Shown piece by piece: positions 1 through 6,021 of a stretch of DNA of 6,572 bases. The stretch covers positions 285 to 6,856 of the forward strand of contig DFRY01000063.1 of NCBI GenBank assembly GCA_002378845.1, written 5' to 3'. The notes under the pieces are model-generated. The model was given only the letters and a program-made list of their open reading frames with translations. It was not told where the DNA came from and did not search any database. This DNA is from Ruminococcaceae bacterium UBA3451. GTDB lineage: Bacteria > Bacillota > Clostridia > Oscillospirales > Acutalibacteraceae. The first letter of the stretch is position 1, and every line of letters begins with the position of its first letter. The translations under genes and the position numbers were made by a program.

Positions 1-10
1 ATTACAAGCT

Positions 11-922
11 TTAGGATTCTACAGCGGTTCCGCCGTTTACGTGCAGAACCTGACCGGTCACATAACGGGAATCGTCACTTGCAAGGTACACATAGGCCGG
101 GGCAACCTCGAACGGCTGGGCGGCGCGCTTGATTGGCACGGTGGTTCCAAAGGCTTTGACACGGTCCGGCGGAAAACTGGACACAATAAGCGGAGTCCAA
201 ATCGGTCCCGGGGCGACCGCGTTCACGCGAATATTCTGTTCAATCAGGTTTTCCGCAAGCGAGCGTGTAAACGAAACAATCGCGCCCTTGGTGGCGGAAT
301 AATCAAGCAGGGTTTTTTCGCCTTTGTATGCCGTAACGGATGCTGTGTTGATAATGGCGCTCCATTCGCTCAGGTAGGGCAGTGCTGCTTTGGTCAGATA
401 GAACATGGCGAAAATGTTGGTTCGGAACGTAAGCTCCAACTGCTCGTCCGTAATGTCGAGAATACTGGTCTGCGGGTACTGGACGGCCGCGTTGTTCACC
501 AGAATATCCAGGTGGTGGTACTGCTTCATGGCCTGTGCAATGGCATCGGTGCAAAAGGTAACATCGGTAATGTTGCCCTCCAGGATAACGCATTTTTGAT
601 TCAGCTTTTCTATGTAAGCTTTTGTCTCCAATGCGTCGGTTTTTTCATTCAGGTATACAATGGCAAGGTCGGCGCCCTCTTTTGCGTATGCTATTGCTGC
701 CGCGCGCCCGATTCCGCTGTCGCCTCCGGTAATCAGGGCGACTTTGCCCTTAAGTTTACCGGAACCTTTATAATCCGGATTGTCAAAAATCGGTTTTGGC
801 TGCATTTGCGATTCGATTCCGGGCTGCGCGGTTTGGTTCTGCGGGGGAAAAGCAATCGGTTTTTTGGTGTTTACGTTTTCTATGCTTTGGTCGGGGTAGC
901 TCGGGTACATGGTTTGCGTCAT
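11..922 (-). CDS. SDR-family NAD(P)-dependent oxidoreductase, long N-terminus type
   Basis: This 303-residue classical short-chain dehydrogenase/reductase probably acts in the cytoplasm on an alcohol, sugar or carbonyl substrate using NAD(P)(H). The Rossmann nucleotide-binding motif TGGDSGIG is at residues 65-72 and NNAA at 143-146. The catalytic set is N169, S195 (in NTASVTAY), Y208 and K212 (YSATK). PGP is at 238-240 and the C-terminal GQVLHVNGG at 290-298. The Pro/Gln-rich extension of about 58 residues before the fold, including QPGIESQMQPKP, is typical of the YhdF/YhxC/YghA-like subgroup, so this is a full-length member. Exact substrate is not known. Start choice is uncertain: GGAAGG (923-928) directly abuts the ATG at 920-922, while a second ATG at 908-910 (Met5) lies 12 nt from it. 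No signal peptide or membrane segment is visible. It is divergent from the DUF1540 gene and no co-directional neighbour lies within the window. Confidence 0.93.
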   Translation of the reverse strand: MTQTMYPSYPDQSIENVNTKKPIAFPPQNQTAQPGIESQMQPKPIFDNPDYKGSGKLKGKVALITGGDSGIGRAAAIAYAKEGADLAIVYLNEKTDALETKAYIEKLNQKCVILEGNITDVTFCTDAIAQAMKQYHHLDILVNNAAVQYPQTSILDITDEQLELTFRTNIFAMFYLTKAALPYLSEWSAIINTASVTAYKGEKTLLDYSATKGAIVSFTRSLAENLIEQNIRVNAVAPGPIWTPLIVSSFPPDRVKAFGTTVPIKRAAQPFEVAPAYVYLASDDSRYVTGQVLHVNGGTAVES

Positions 923-963
923 CCTTCCGTTTTATATTTCTTTAAAAATGAATGATTTACTAC

Positions 964-993
964 TATTTTTCAGCGGAATGACCCTATTTATGC
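964..993 (-). promoter_or_regulatory. Candidate sigma-F/G-like promoter for the SDR gene
   Basis: Read on the minus strand, GCATA (993-989) is followed after 15 nt by CTGAAAAATA (973-964). This resembles the forespore sigma-F/G pattern (GyATA-type -35; A/T-rich -10 with conserved A, A and T positions), but the GG expected at the start of the sigma-F -10 is missing. The implied RNA start near 957 would leave a leader of about 35 nt before the SDR start. No convincing sigma-A promoter is seen for this gene. This is inference from weak similarity in an A/T-rich stretch and could easily be chance. Confidence 0.2.
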
Positions 994-1024
994 CGCGTAA
1001 AAAAATTTCTGGGGTTTAGATATT

Positions 1025-1060
1025 CTCCTTTCCAATGGTTAAAATATTTTTGGAAAGGAG
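1025..1060 (+). repeat. Inverted repeat overlapping the DUF1540 ribosome binding site
   Basis: CTCCTTTCCA (1025-1034) and TGGAAAGGAG (1051-1060) are perfect 10-bp inverted repeats, extendable inward by A1035-T1050 to 11 bp and outward by one U-G wobble. The loop is 14 nt and A/T-rich. The 3' arm contains most of the Shine-Dalgarno AAAGGAGG (1054-1061). If the transcript starts upstream of 1025, the hairpin would hide the ribosome binding site. As DNA, the same symmetry could be a repressor site. The complementarity is seen directly; the regulatory role is inference. Confidence 0.6.
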
Positions 1061-1061
1061 G
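1054..1061 (+). promoter_or_regulatory. Ribosome binding site of the DUF1540 gene
   Basis: AAAGGAGG lies 8 nt before the ATG at 1070. It is a near-perfect anti-16S match, fixes the start of this very short gene, and is entirely embedded (apart from its last G) in the 3' arm of the 1025-1060 inverted repeat. Confidence 0.85.
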
Positions 1062-1069
1062 CGTCTATT

Positions 1070-1240
1070 ATGAATTCAAATAAAGCAAACACAAGCATTG
1101 AATGCACCGTTAATCAGTGCAGCTACCACTGTCAGAGCCAGGATTACTGTTCTTTGGACAAAATTAAGGTCGGAACACATGAAAATAACCCCACGCAAAA
1201 TCAGTGCACCGATTGTGAGTCCTTCCAGGTAAAGGGTTAA
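1070..1240 (+). CDS. DUF1540 domain-containing small cysteine-rich protein
   Basis: This 56-residue protein has six cysteines: C12, C17, C21, C27, C46 and C49. The core IECTVNQCSYHC, then DYC, then IKVG, then a terminal CTDCESF matches the DUF1540 pattern (I-x-C-x4-C near the N-terminus, a central I-x-V, and a C-x-x-F-like end). DUF1540 proteins are common in Clostridia and Bacilli and have no firmly established biochemical role. The spacing of Cys and the His at position 20 suggest metal binding, which is inference. There is no signal peptide or membrane segment, so it is probably cytoplasmic. The start is set by a strong ribosome binding site 8 nt upstream that is covered by an inverted repeat. 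It is a single-gene unit: a terminator begins 20 nt after the stop codon, and the upstream gene is divergent. Confidence 0.88.
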   Translation: MNSNKANTSIECTVNQCSYHCQSQDYCSLDKIKVGTHENNPTQNQCTDCESFQVKG

Positions 1241-1259
1241 TCAGAAAAGCAAACAAATG

Positions 1260-1300
1260 ATAAAACTCTGCGGATAAAGCAGTTCGCAGAGTTTTATTAT
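1260..1300 (+). terminator. Intrinsic terminator after the DUF1540 gene
   Basis: A perfect 13-bp stem pairs 1260-1272 (ending AACTCTGCG) with 1285-1297 (starting CGCAGAGTT) around a 12-nt loop. The 3' side runs into TTTTATTAT. It separates the DUF1540 gene from the export operon, so the latter needs its own promoter. The U-tract is interrupted, so efficiency may be moderate. Confidence 0.8.
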
Positions 1301-1402
1301 CAAATTTTTTTATGGAAAAATTTAGCATAAATACGAGCGCGGTAAAATCTAAAACTGTATGATTCAGAACCGGAAAATACCGCTTGCTGCGGGCTGAAAT
1401 CG

Positions 1403-1429
1403 TTACAATAAATTCACGGTTTATTCACT
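1403..1429 (+). promoter_or_regulatory. Three direct TTnAC repeats, candidate response-regulator binding array
   Basis: TTACAA (1403-1408), TTCACG (1413-1418) and TTCACT (1424-1429) lie in direct orientation with periods of 10 and 11 bp, about one helical turn. Tandem hexamers on one DNA face are the usual architecture of OmpR-family response-regulator sites (for example PhoP boxes of Bacillus, TTnACA-like with about 5-bp spacers). The array ends 20 bp before a perfect TATAAT and takes the place of a good -35 element, suggesting an activator-dependent promoter. No regulator gene is in the window, so the regulator is unknown. Confidence 0.45.
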
Positions 1430-1449
1430 TATGGTGCGCGCATTTTTAT

Positions 1450-1455
1450 TATAAT
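1450..1455 (+). promoter_or_regulatory. Probable -10 element of the export operon promoter
   Basis: A perfect TATAAT is present. No good -35 stands at 16-18 bp: the best-placed hexamer is CTTATG (1428-1433). There is no TGn extension. The RNA start would be near 1462, giving a leader of roughly 90 nt before the gene at 1554. The combination of consensus -10 and missing -35 fits activation from the adjacent direct repeats. Confidence 0.55.
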
Positions 1456-1553
1456 TTCAGTTAACATAGTTAAATATTAAACAAGGGAACAACAATCGTT
1501 CCTACAGCAACTTGTAATTTAGCAATTTTGACGAATTTGAAAGGGTTGAAACT

Positions 1554-2360
1554 ATGAAAAAACTAATCAGCTTACTACTTTGTTCCGCTTTGGCCGTTTC
1601 AGTCTGCGTCCCTGCGTTTGCAGCGGAAGATAAAGGGGACACGGTAACCGTGTCTTTGTCCAATATTGAGGACATTATGCCGGAACCTGCGGGCATTTCG
1701 CATGAAGAACAGCTGCTTTCCGTGCAGAAGCAATACCTTACCTATTGCAATGATATTCTTGACCGTGACACAGCGCCCGGCCAAATGGACAACAAAACTC
1801 AGGCGCAGCAGTCCGCACAGAAAAAATTGGTACTGGGTTATATCTCTCAGAAGGAGTATAATGATGCCGTACAGGCGGTTACCGACCTGAGCAACAGCCA
1901 AATGTCGCAGTCCAGCGTACGGTCGCAGGATCTTTTAAAGCTGCGTACCCTGCTCGACTTAGACGAAGAGGACAAATTAGTCGTGCATCCTGCCGATTAC
2001 AGCAAGATTGATTTGACAGCCAAACTGTCCAATATTAATTATCAGAAAGATCTGGACGATTTGTATGACAAAGAAACCTACGAGCAGACATTCAAATCGC
2101 TTTATGATTCTATGACGCTGGCAAGCCGTACCTATTCGTCTGACAGCACCAAGTATGCGACGAAGCAAACAGACGCACAGAACATGCAGCAGAAAATAGC
2201 ACAGGGTTATGCCACGCAGCAGCAGCTTGACAGCATCAATCTGGAACTGCAAACTTTGGGCAATACCGTTGCAAAGGACCGCAACACCCTTTACATGGCT
2301 TATTTAAGCTATGATTTTATGCGCGACAATGGGTATCCTTATTCACCGTCGCAGTATTAA
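1554..2360 (+). CDS. Secreted helical protein with two TolC-like repeats (short TolC-family homologue, proposed)
   Basis: This 268-residue protein has a clear Sec signal peptide: basic MKK, a hydrophobic stretch to about residue 19, and an AFA|A cleavage site after residue 23. It lacks a lipobox, sortase motif or C-terminal anchor. The mature part is Gln/Asp/Ser-rich and predicted largely helical. Two segments resemble each other and the hallmark of TolC/OEP repeats (a GxxS turn, then about 40 residues of helix ending in a Leu/Gly turn): LGYISQKEYNDA (94-105) to LLDLDEED (133-140), and QGYATQQQLDSI (217-228) to MRDNGY (256-261), with a repeat period of 123 residues. TolC proteins are usually above 400 residues; at about 245 mature residues this could hold only the helical hairpins and no beta-barrel. 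It is the first gene of the export operon, 16 nt ahead of the adaptor, supporting a role as an extracytoplasmic partner of that pump. Alternatively it is an unrelated coiled-coil surface protein. The secretion call is firm; the TolC relation is inference from motif pattern. Confidence 0.75.
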   Translation: MKKLISLLLCSALAVSVCVPAFAAEDKGDTVTVSLSNIEDIMPEPAGISHEEQLLSVQKQYLTYCNDILDRDTAPGQMDNKTQAQQSAQKKLVLGYISQKEYNDAVQAVTDLSNSQMSQSSVRSQDLLKLRTLLDLDEEDKLVVHPADYSKIDLTAKLSNINYQKDLDDLYDKETYEQTFKSLYDSMTLASRTYSSDSTKYATKQTDAQNMQQKIAQGYATQQQLDSINLELQTLGNTVAKDRNTLYMAYLSYDFMRDNGYPYSPSQY

Positions 2361-2376
2361 TTAGGAGTATTTACAT

Positions 2377-3744
2377 ATGAAAGTCGGTTTTCTCAGCAAA
2401 TTCCATATCAGCAGAAAAAAGGTTATTGTCATAGTTGTAATTGTTGTGATTGTAGCGGCACTATTTTATTCCTGTTCCCGCGCGTCCCGCATTGCAAGAG
2501 AGAAGATGATTCCCACCACCTCTGTAACGGTGCTGAAGAAGACAAATCTGCAGGACAGCATCAGCATATCCGGTACTATTCAAAGCAAAAATTCGGAAAA
2601 TGTTTATACCATGCTGAACTATCCGGTAAAAACCATCTCTGCAAAAGTCGGCGACGCCGTCAAGGCGGGCGATGTGCTTGCCGTATTGGACACCTCCACA
2701 CTGGAAAAAGATGTGCAGGGCGCTCAGTACAGCACAAAATCCTCACAGGATATAGCTTCGCTCAGCTTGCAGAAGGCAAAATCGGATTACGAAAATATGC
2801 TGTACCTTTACAATAATAATCTGAACACCGAACTGGTCAACGCGAAAGCCGCGGTGACTTCCGCAAAGCAGGATCTGGATTCGGAAAAATCCAATTATGA
2901 TTACAATGAGTTCCTGTATAATTCCGGCGAACTTTCCAAAATGGCGCTGGACCAGGAAAAAGCAAAGCTGACCTCGGCACAGAATGCGTATAATAAAGCG
3001 AACACCACCCTGACCGCCACACAGAACAAGGCGAATCAGGATTTGAAAACAGCAAAAAATGCTTATGATCAGGCACAGGCCAAATACAATGACAAAAGCC
3101 AGCAGGTTACACTGGATAAACAGCAGCAAAACCTGAAAGACGCGGTTATTACCGCCCCGGTTTCCGGAACGGTTACGGTTTCCAACGCGGTGGAAGGAAT
3201 GCCCGGCAACGGAATCCTGTTTACTTTGGAAGACATGGATAACCTGATTGTCAACACGGAAATTCAAGAATATGACGTAGGTCAGGTAACTGTGGGGAAA
3301 AAGGTCATTATTAAAACCGATGCGACCGGAGACACCGAAATTGCCGGTGAAGTGACCCGTGTGGCGCCTGCCGCCACCGCAAGCACGCAGGGCACAAGCA
3401 GCGTTACCTTTGCTGCGGAAATTAAAATTCTTGACCATAACCCGAAGCTGAAAATCGGTATGAAGGCGCGAATGAACATCATTCTGGATGAAAAGTCCGA
3501 TGTTTACGCGGTACCTTACGATTCTGTACTACATAATCAAGATGGAAGCGCTTACGTGCTGATTGCGGTAAAAGATGAGACAAAAGGCTTCGTTGCAAAA
3601 GAACAGCCCGTACAGACCGGTTTGGAAAATGATATTTCCATTGAAATTTCCGGTTCGGGTTTGAGCGACGGAATGAAGATTATCAGCAATCCCGATAACC
3701 TGAAGGCCGGTTCAACCCTGAAACTGCCGGAGGGTACGGCATGA
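2377..3744 (+). CDS. HlyD/MacA-family efflux adaptor subunit (membrane fusion protein, YknX-like)
   Basis: This 455-residue adaptor links the MacB-like permease to outside partners. An N-terminal basic patch (KKV) is followed by one uncleaved membrane anchor (residues 16-30), with the rest outside. Domains in order: beta-barrel/N-terminal strands (about 48-80); first half of the lipoyl-like domain, VKTISAKVGDAVKAGDVLAVLD (split as VKTISAKVGD 84-93 and AVKAGDVLAVLD 94-105); a long coiled-coil hairpin (about 108-252) with tip NSGELSK (182-188); second lipoyl half with ITAPVSGTV (258-266); beta-barrel (about 290-370); and a membrane-proximal domain (about 371-455). Leu180 and Ser187 keep the L-x6-S part of the RLS tip motif with which adaptors dock TolC, while the Arg position is Tyr176. 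Length is normal to slightly long for the family. Cys33 just after the anchor is not in a lipobox context. The start has AGGAG 9 nt upstream. The gene overlaps the ATPase gene by 4 nt (ATGA), implying translational coupling and fixed stoichiometry. Confidence 0.93.
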   Translation: MKVGFLSKFHISRKKVIVIVVIVVIVAALFYSCSRASRIAREKMIPTTSVTVLKKTNLQDSISISGTIQSKNSENVYTMLNYPVKTISAKVGDAVKAGDVLAVLDTSTLEKDVQGAQYSTKSSQDIASLSLQKAKSDYENMLYLYNNNLNTELVNAKAAVTSAKQDLDSEKSNYDYNEFLYNSGELSKMALDQEKAKLTSAQNAYNKANTTLTATQNKANQDLKTAKNAYDQAQAKYNDKSQQVTLDKQQQNLKDAVITAPVSGTVTVSNAVEGMPGNGILFTLEDMDNLIVNTEIQEYDVGQVTVGKKVIIKTDATGDTEIAGEVTRVAPAATASTQGTSSVTFAAEIKILDHNPKLKIGMKARMNIILDEKSDVYAVPYDSVLHNQDGSAYVLIAVKDETKGFVAKEQPVQTGLENDISIEISGSGLSDGMKIISNPDNLKAGSTLKLPEGTA

Positions 3745-4472
3745 GCAGGAAAATCATAGAGATGAAGGAAATCATCAAGAACTTCTACGTTGGCACCCCG
3801 AACGAGCTTCATATTATTAAGGGGATCAGTCTGGAAGTACAGGAAGGTGATTTTATCTCCATTGTCGGCGCGTCCGGTTCGGGCAAAAGTACTTTAATGA
3901 ATATGATTGGGGTATTGGACCGCCCCACCTCGGGCGATTACATTCTTGACGGAATTTCGATTGCGAAAATGACGGACAACGATATGTCAGACGTACGCAA
4001 TAAGAAAATCGGCTTTGTCTTTCAGACTTTTAACTTAATTCCGCGCAGCAGCGCGCTGAAAAACGTGGAGCTGCCCATGCTGTACTCCGGGATGGAAGGC
4101 AAAAAGCGCACACAGCGTGCAAAAGAGCTTTTGGAACTGGTGGGCATGGGTGACCGAATGCACCACCTTCCCAATGAACTTTCCGGCGGGCAAAAACAAA
4201 GGGTTGCCATTGCGCGTGCGCTGGCGAATAACCCGGCCATCATCCTTGCAGACGAACCGACCGGTGCGTTGGACTCTTCCACCGGCCGCATGGTTATGGA
4301 TTTATTCCATAAGGTGCACAGGGAGGATGGTAAAACGATTGTTCTGATTACGCACAACAATGAACTGGCGGCGGAAACCGACCGCATCGTCACGATTCGT
4401 GACGGCAGCATTGTTTCAGACATGCCGGGAACGTCCAAATTCCAAGAAAAGGCGGCGGCCGCATGTTCTTAA
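3741..4472 (+). CDS. ABC transporter ATP-binding protein, MacB/LolD (YknY) type
   Basis: This 243-residue cytoplasmic ATPase powers the adjacent permease. All nucleotide-binding motifs are intact: Walker A GASGSGKST (43-51), Q-loop Q95 within VFQTFNL, signature LSGGQ (147-151), Walker B IILADEP (167-173) with catalytic E172, D-loop GALD (175-178) and switch His205 (ITHN). The FxFQxFNLIP stretch and the ADEPTGALD block are characteristic of the MacB/LolD/FtsE group, which works by mechanotransmission rather than by passing substrate through the membrane domain. Here the ATPase is a separate chain, as in Firmicute YknYZ, whereas E. coli MacB fuses ATPase and permease. The start overlaps the adaptor stop by 4 nt and has CGGAGGG 6 nt upstream (3728-3734). 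The 3' end overlaps the permease start by 10 nt. Confidence 0.97.
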   Translation: MSRKIIEMKEIIKNFYVGTPNELHIIKGISLEVQEGDFISIVGASGSGKSTLMNMIGVLDRPTSGDYILDGISIAKMTDNDMSDVRNKKIGFVFQTFNLIPRSSALKNVELPMLYSGMEGKKRTQRAKELLELVGMGDRMHHLPNELSGGQKQRVAIARALANNPAIILADEPTGALDSSTGRMVMDLFHKVHREDGKTIVLITHNNELAAETDRIVTIRDGSIVSDMPGTSKFQEKAAAACS

Positions 4473-5740
4473 AAGAAAATATCTTTCTTGCAATTGCAGG
4501 ACTGAAATCAAATAAAGTCCGGGCGCTTCTTACCATGCTGGGTATTATCATCGGTATTGGATCGGTTATCGCAATTGTTTCCATCGGCAATGCGCTGACT
4601 TCCAGCGTAACCGACACTATGTCGTCGCTCGGTGCCAACAATATCGTTGTATCCGTAACGCAAAAGGAAACCGAAAATAATATGGGGGCGTTGCGCGGTG
4701 GTTCCCAGAATACAAAAATCGACGACAACGACCTTATCTCCATGGAACAGGTCAATGCGTATGAGGAGAAATATGCCGACCAAATCGCAGACATTGCTTT
4801 GACGCAGTCGGTTGGCTCCGGCAAAGCAAAAGACGGCAGGCTGTACGCTAACGTAAGTGTCTCCGGAGTGAACGAAGGTTACCGTTCCATTAACGACGTG
4901 AAAATGTCAAAGGGACGTTTCCTGAATGACCGCGATGTGGAACAAATTCGAAAGGTTGCCGTTGTTTCCGACAAATTTGTGGAAAATATGTTTAAACCCG
5001 GCATCGACCCCCTGGGTCAGGAAATTAATGTATATGTGGGGGACGATATTCAGACTTACCTGATTATCGGCGTATACAAATACGAGCAGTCTGCCATGAC
5101 CATGGGTATAGGTACCACGTCGGACAAAGACATCAGCACCGCGCTTTATATTCCGGTTACCGTTGCAAAAGAAACGGCGGATAACCAGAATTTTCAAAAC
5201 TTTACGGTGAAGACAAAATCGACGGTAGACTCCTCAACCTTTACGTCTATTACTGAAAAATATTTTGAAAAGCTATACTCCAATAATGACAAGTACAAGT
5301 GCAGCGTTATTAACATGGAAAGCATGCTTTCGTCCGCAACTTCCATGCTGAACACCATTTCCATTGCCATTGCGGCGATTGCCGCTATTGCGCTTCTGGT
5401 CGGCGGTATTGGCGTTATGAACATTATGCTGGTTTCCGTTACAGAACGTACACGTGAAATTGGTACCCGCAAAGCACTTGGCGCGCGCAGCAGCTTTATT
5501 AAAATGCAGTTTATTGTGGAATCGATTATTATTTGCGTCATCGGCGGTATTATCGGAATTCTGTTCGGAATATCGCTTGCCGCAATCGGGGTGCACCTGC
5601 TCGGGGCAACGCTTACCATTTCCGTGCCGGTTATCGCTATCAGTGTTGGGTTCTCTATGCTGATCGGCGTGTTCTTTGGGTATTACCCGGCAAACAAGGC
5701 CGCAAAAATGGACCCGATTGAAGCGCTTCGTTACGAATAA
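4463..5740 (+). CDS. ABC transporter permease, MacB/FtsX (YknZ) type
   Basis: This 425-residue integral membrane protein has the MacB layout: an amphipathic N-terminal helix; TM1 (about 22-44); a large extracytoplasmic MacB-PCD-type domain (about 45-295), which contacts the adaptor; then TM2 (about 298-322), TM3 (about 350-374) and TM4 (about 386-408). The most conserved stretch, GVMNIMLVSVTERTREIGTR (317-336) followed by KALGA, is the coupling-helix region that touches the ATPase. The C-terminus YPANKAAKMDPIEALRYE is a family signature. Length and order are those of a complete protein. Its ATG lies inside the ATPase gene (10-nt overlap) with a modest AAGG about 10 nt upstream, so translation is probably coupled. 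It is the last gene of the operon; a strong terminator follows 29 nt after the stop. The family exports macrolides, peptides or lipoproteins; the substrate here is unknown. Confidence 0.96.
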   Translation: MFLKENIFLAIAGLKSNKVRALLTMLGIIIGIGSVIAIVSIGNALTSSVTDTMSSLGANNIVVSVTQKETENNMGALRGGSQNTKIDDNDLISMEQVNAYEEKYADQIADIALTQSVGSGKAKDGRLYANVSVSGVNEGYRSINDVKMSKGRFLNDRDVEQIRKVAVVSDKFVENMFKPGIDPLGQEINVYVGDDIQTYLIIGVYKYEQSAMTMGIGTTSDKDISTALYIPVTVAKETADNQNFQNFTVKTKSTVDSSTFTSITEKYFEKLYSNNDKYKCSVINMESMLSSATSMLNTISIAIAAIAAIALLVGGIGVMNIMLVSVTERTREIGTRKALGARSSFIKMQFIVESIIICVIGGIIGILFGISLAAIGVHLLGATLTISVPVIAISVGFSMLIGVFFGYYPANKAAKMDPIEALRYE

Positions 5741-5769
5741 CCTCGTTTCAGAAATTATACTTTATGGTT

Positions 5770-5803
5770 ACGGCCGTCCCGGTTTTCCGGGGCGGCCGTT
5801 TTT
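5770..5803 (+). terminator. Strong intrinsic terminator ending the export operon
   Basis: A G/C-rich 13-bp stem (5770-5782 with 5787-5799, one G-U pair at 5777/5792) closes on a TTTT loop and is followed by TTTTT (5799-5803). This isolates the FtsA-like gene transcriptionally from the export operon. Confidence 0.93.
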
Positions 5804-5810
5804 GAAGCTT

Positions 5811-5850
5811 ATTTCCAAATATGGTGTGGAAATAGTATGGAAATATTTCC
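5811..5850. repeat. Cluster of TGGAAAT/ATTTCCA motifs including a perfect 12-bp palindrome
   Basis: ATTTCCA (5811-5817), TGGAAAT (5827-5833) and TGGAAAT (5838-5844), the last within the perfect palindrome GGAAATATTTCC (5839-5850), form alternating inverted and direct copies within 40 bp. The two direct copies are 11 bp apart. The cluster lies just after the operon terminator and before the candidate promoter of the FtsA-like gene, which suits a protein-binding site. The repeats are seen directly; the function is inferred. Confidence 0.5.
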
Positions 5851-5875
5851 CGGATTTGAGTCACAAAAATGGACT

Positions 5876-5903
5876 TTGATTGCAATTCTTCCTGGGATAT
5901 AGT
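5876..5903 (+). promoter_or_regulatory. Candidate sigma-A promoter of the FtsA-like gene
   Basis: TTGATT (5876-5881) and TATAGT (5898-5903) are separated by 16 bp. They lie downstream of the export-operon terminator and about 110 nt before the gene at 6022. Other A/T-rich hexamers nearby (TAAAAT 5903-5908) compete as -10 elements. Confidence 0.4.
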
Positions 5904-6007
5904 AAAATTAAAAATATAGTAATAATGTGTCGGATGAGGCTCTGAATTGATGTTATTCTGTTATTCTAAATTGTGGAATTCTAGCAATATATGCAATTAT
6001 GCACTGC

Positions 6008-6012
6008 GGAGG
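6008..6012 (+). promoter_or_regulatory. Ribosome binding site of the FtsA-like gene
   Basis: GGAGG stands 9 nt before the ATG at 6022. It decides the start: a GTG at 6015 is out of frame and too close. Confidence 0.8.
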
Positions 6013-6021
6013 CTGTGACTG

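Larger units (their letters stand above)
1298..1553. other. Non-coding regulatory region upstream of the export operon
   Basis: No gene is visible in this A/T-rich gap. From left to right it holds an A/T-only inverted repeat (AAATTTTT 1302-1309 with AAAAATTT 1316-1323), a featureless stretch to about 1400, the direct-repeat array and TATAAT box annotated separately, and a leader of about 90 nt. The leader contains a small potential hairpin, GGAAC (1486-1490) with GTTCC (1498-1502), too weak to be a terminator. A modest AAAGGG ribosome binding site (1540-1545) lies 8 nt before the ATG at 1554. Confidence 0.7.

Noticed and set aside
41..955. A 304-codon open frame on the plus strand opposite the SDR gene
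   Set aside because: It is antisense to a clearly coding gene with intact SDR motifs, its translation is Cys/Arg/Gly-rich with no recognisable domain, and it lacks a good ribosome binding site. It arises from the codon bias of the SDR gene.
1302..1323. A/T-only inverted repeat considered as a second terminator
   Set aside because: The 8-bp stem is only A/T and has no following T-run, so it would be too unstable. It is likely a by-product of base composition.
1486..1502. Small hairpin in the operon leader considered as a riboswitch or attenuator
   Set aside because: The stem is only 5 bp with a 7-nt loop, there is no terminator-like U-run and no conserved aptamer pattern, so a riboswitch or attenuator cannot be supported.
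2743..3438. A 231-codon open frame on the minus strand inside the adaptor gene
   Set aside because: It is a complementary-strand shadow of the coiled-coil region. Its composition (Phe/Ile/Val/Cys-rich) follows from the Lys/Asn/Asp/Gln/Ala codons of the real gene.
1554..5740. Lantibiotic or bacteriocin biosynthesis cluster around the exporter
   Set aside because: No precursor peptide with a leader, no modification enzyme and no peptidase domain is visible in the window. The ATPase/permease are of MacB type, not peptidase-containing exporters.
5676..5879. A 67-codon plus-strand open frame across the end of the permease gene and its terminator
   Set aside because: It is out of frame with the permease, runs straight through the terminator hairpin, and has no ribosome binding site.
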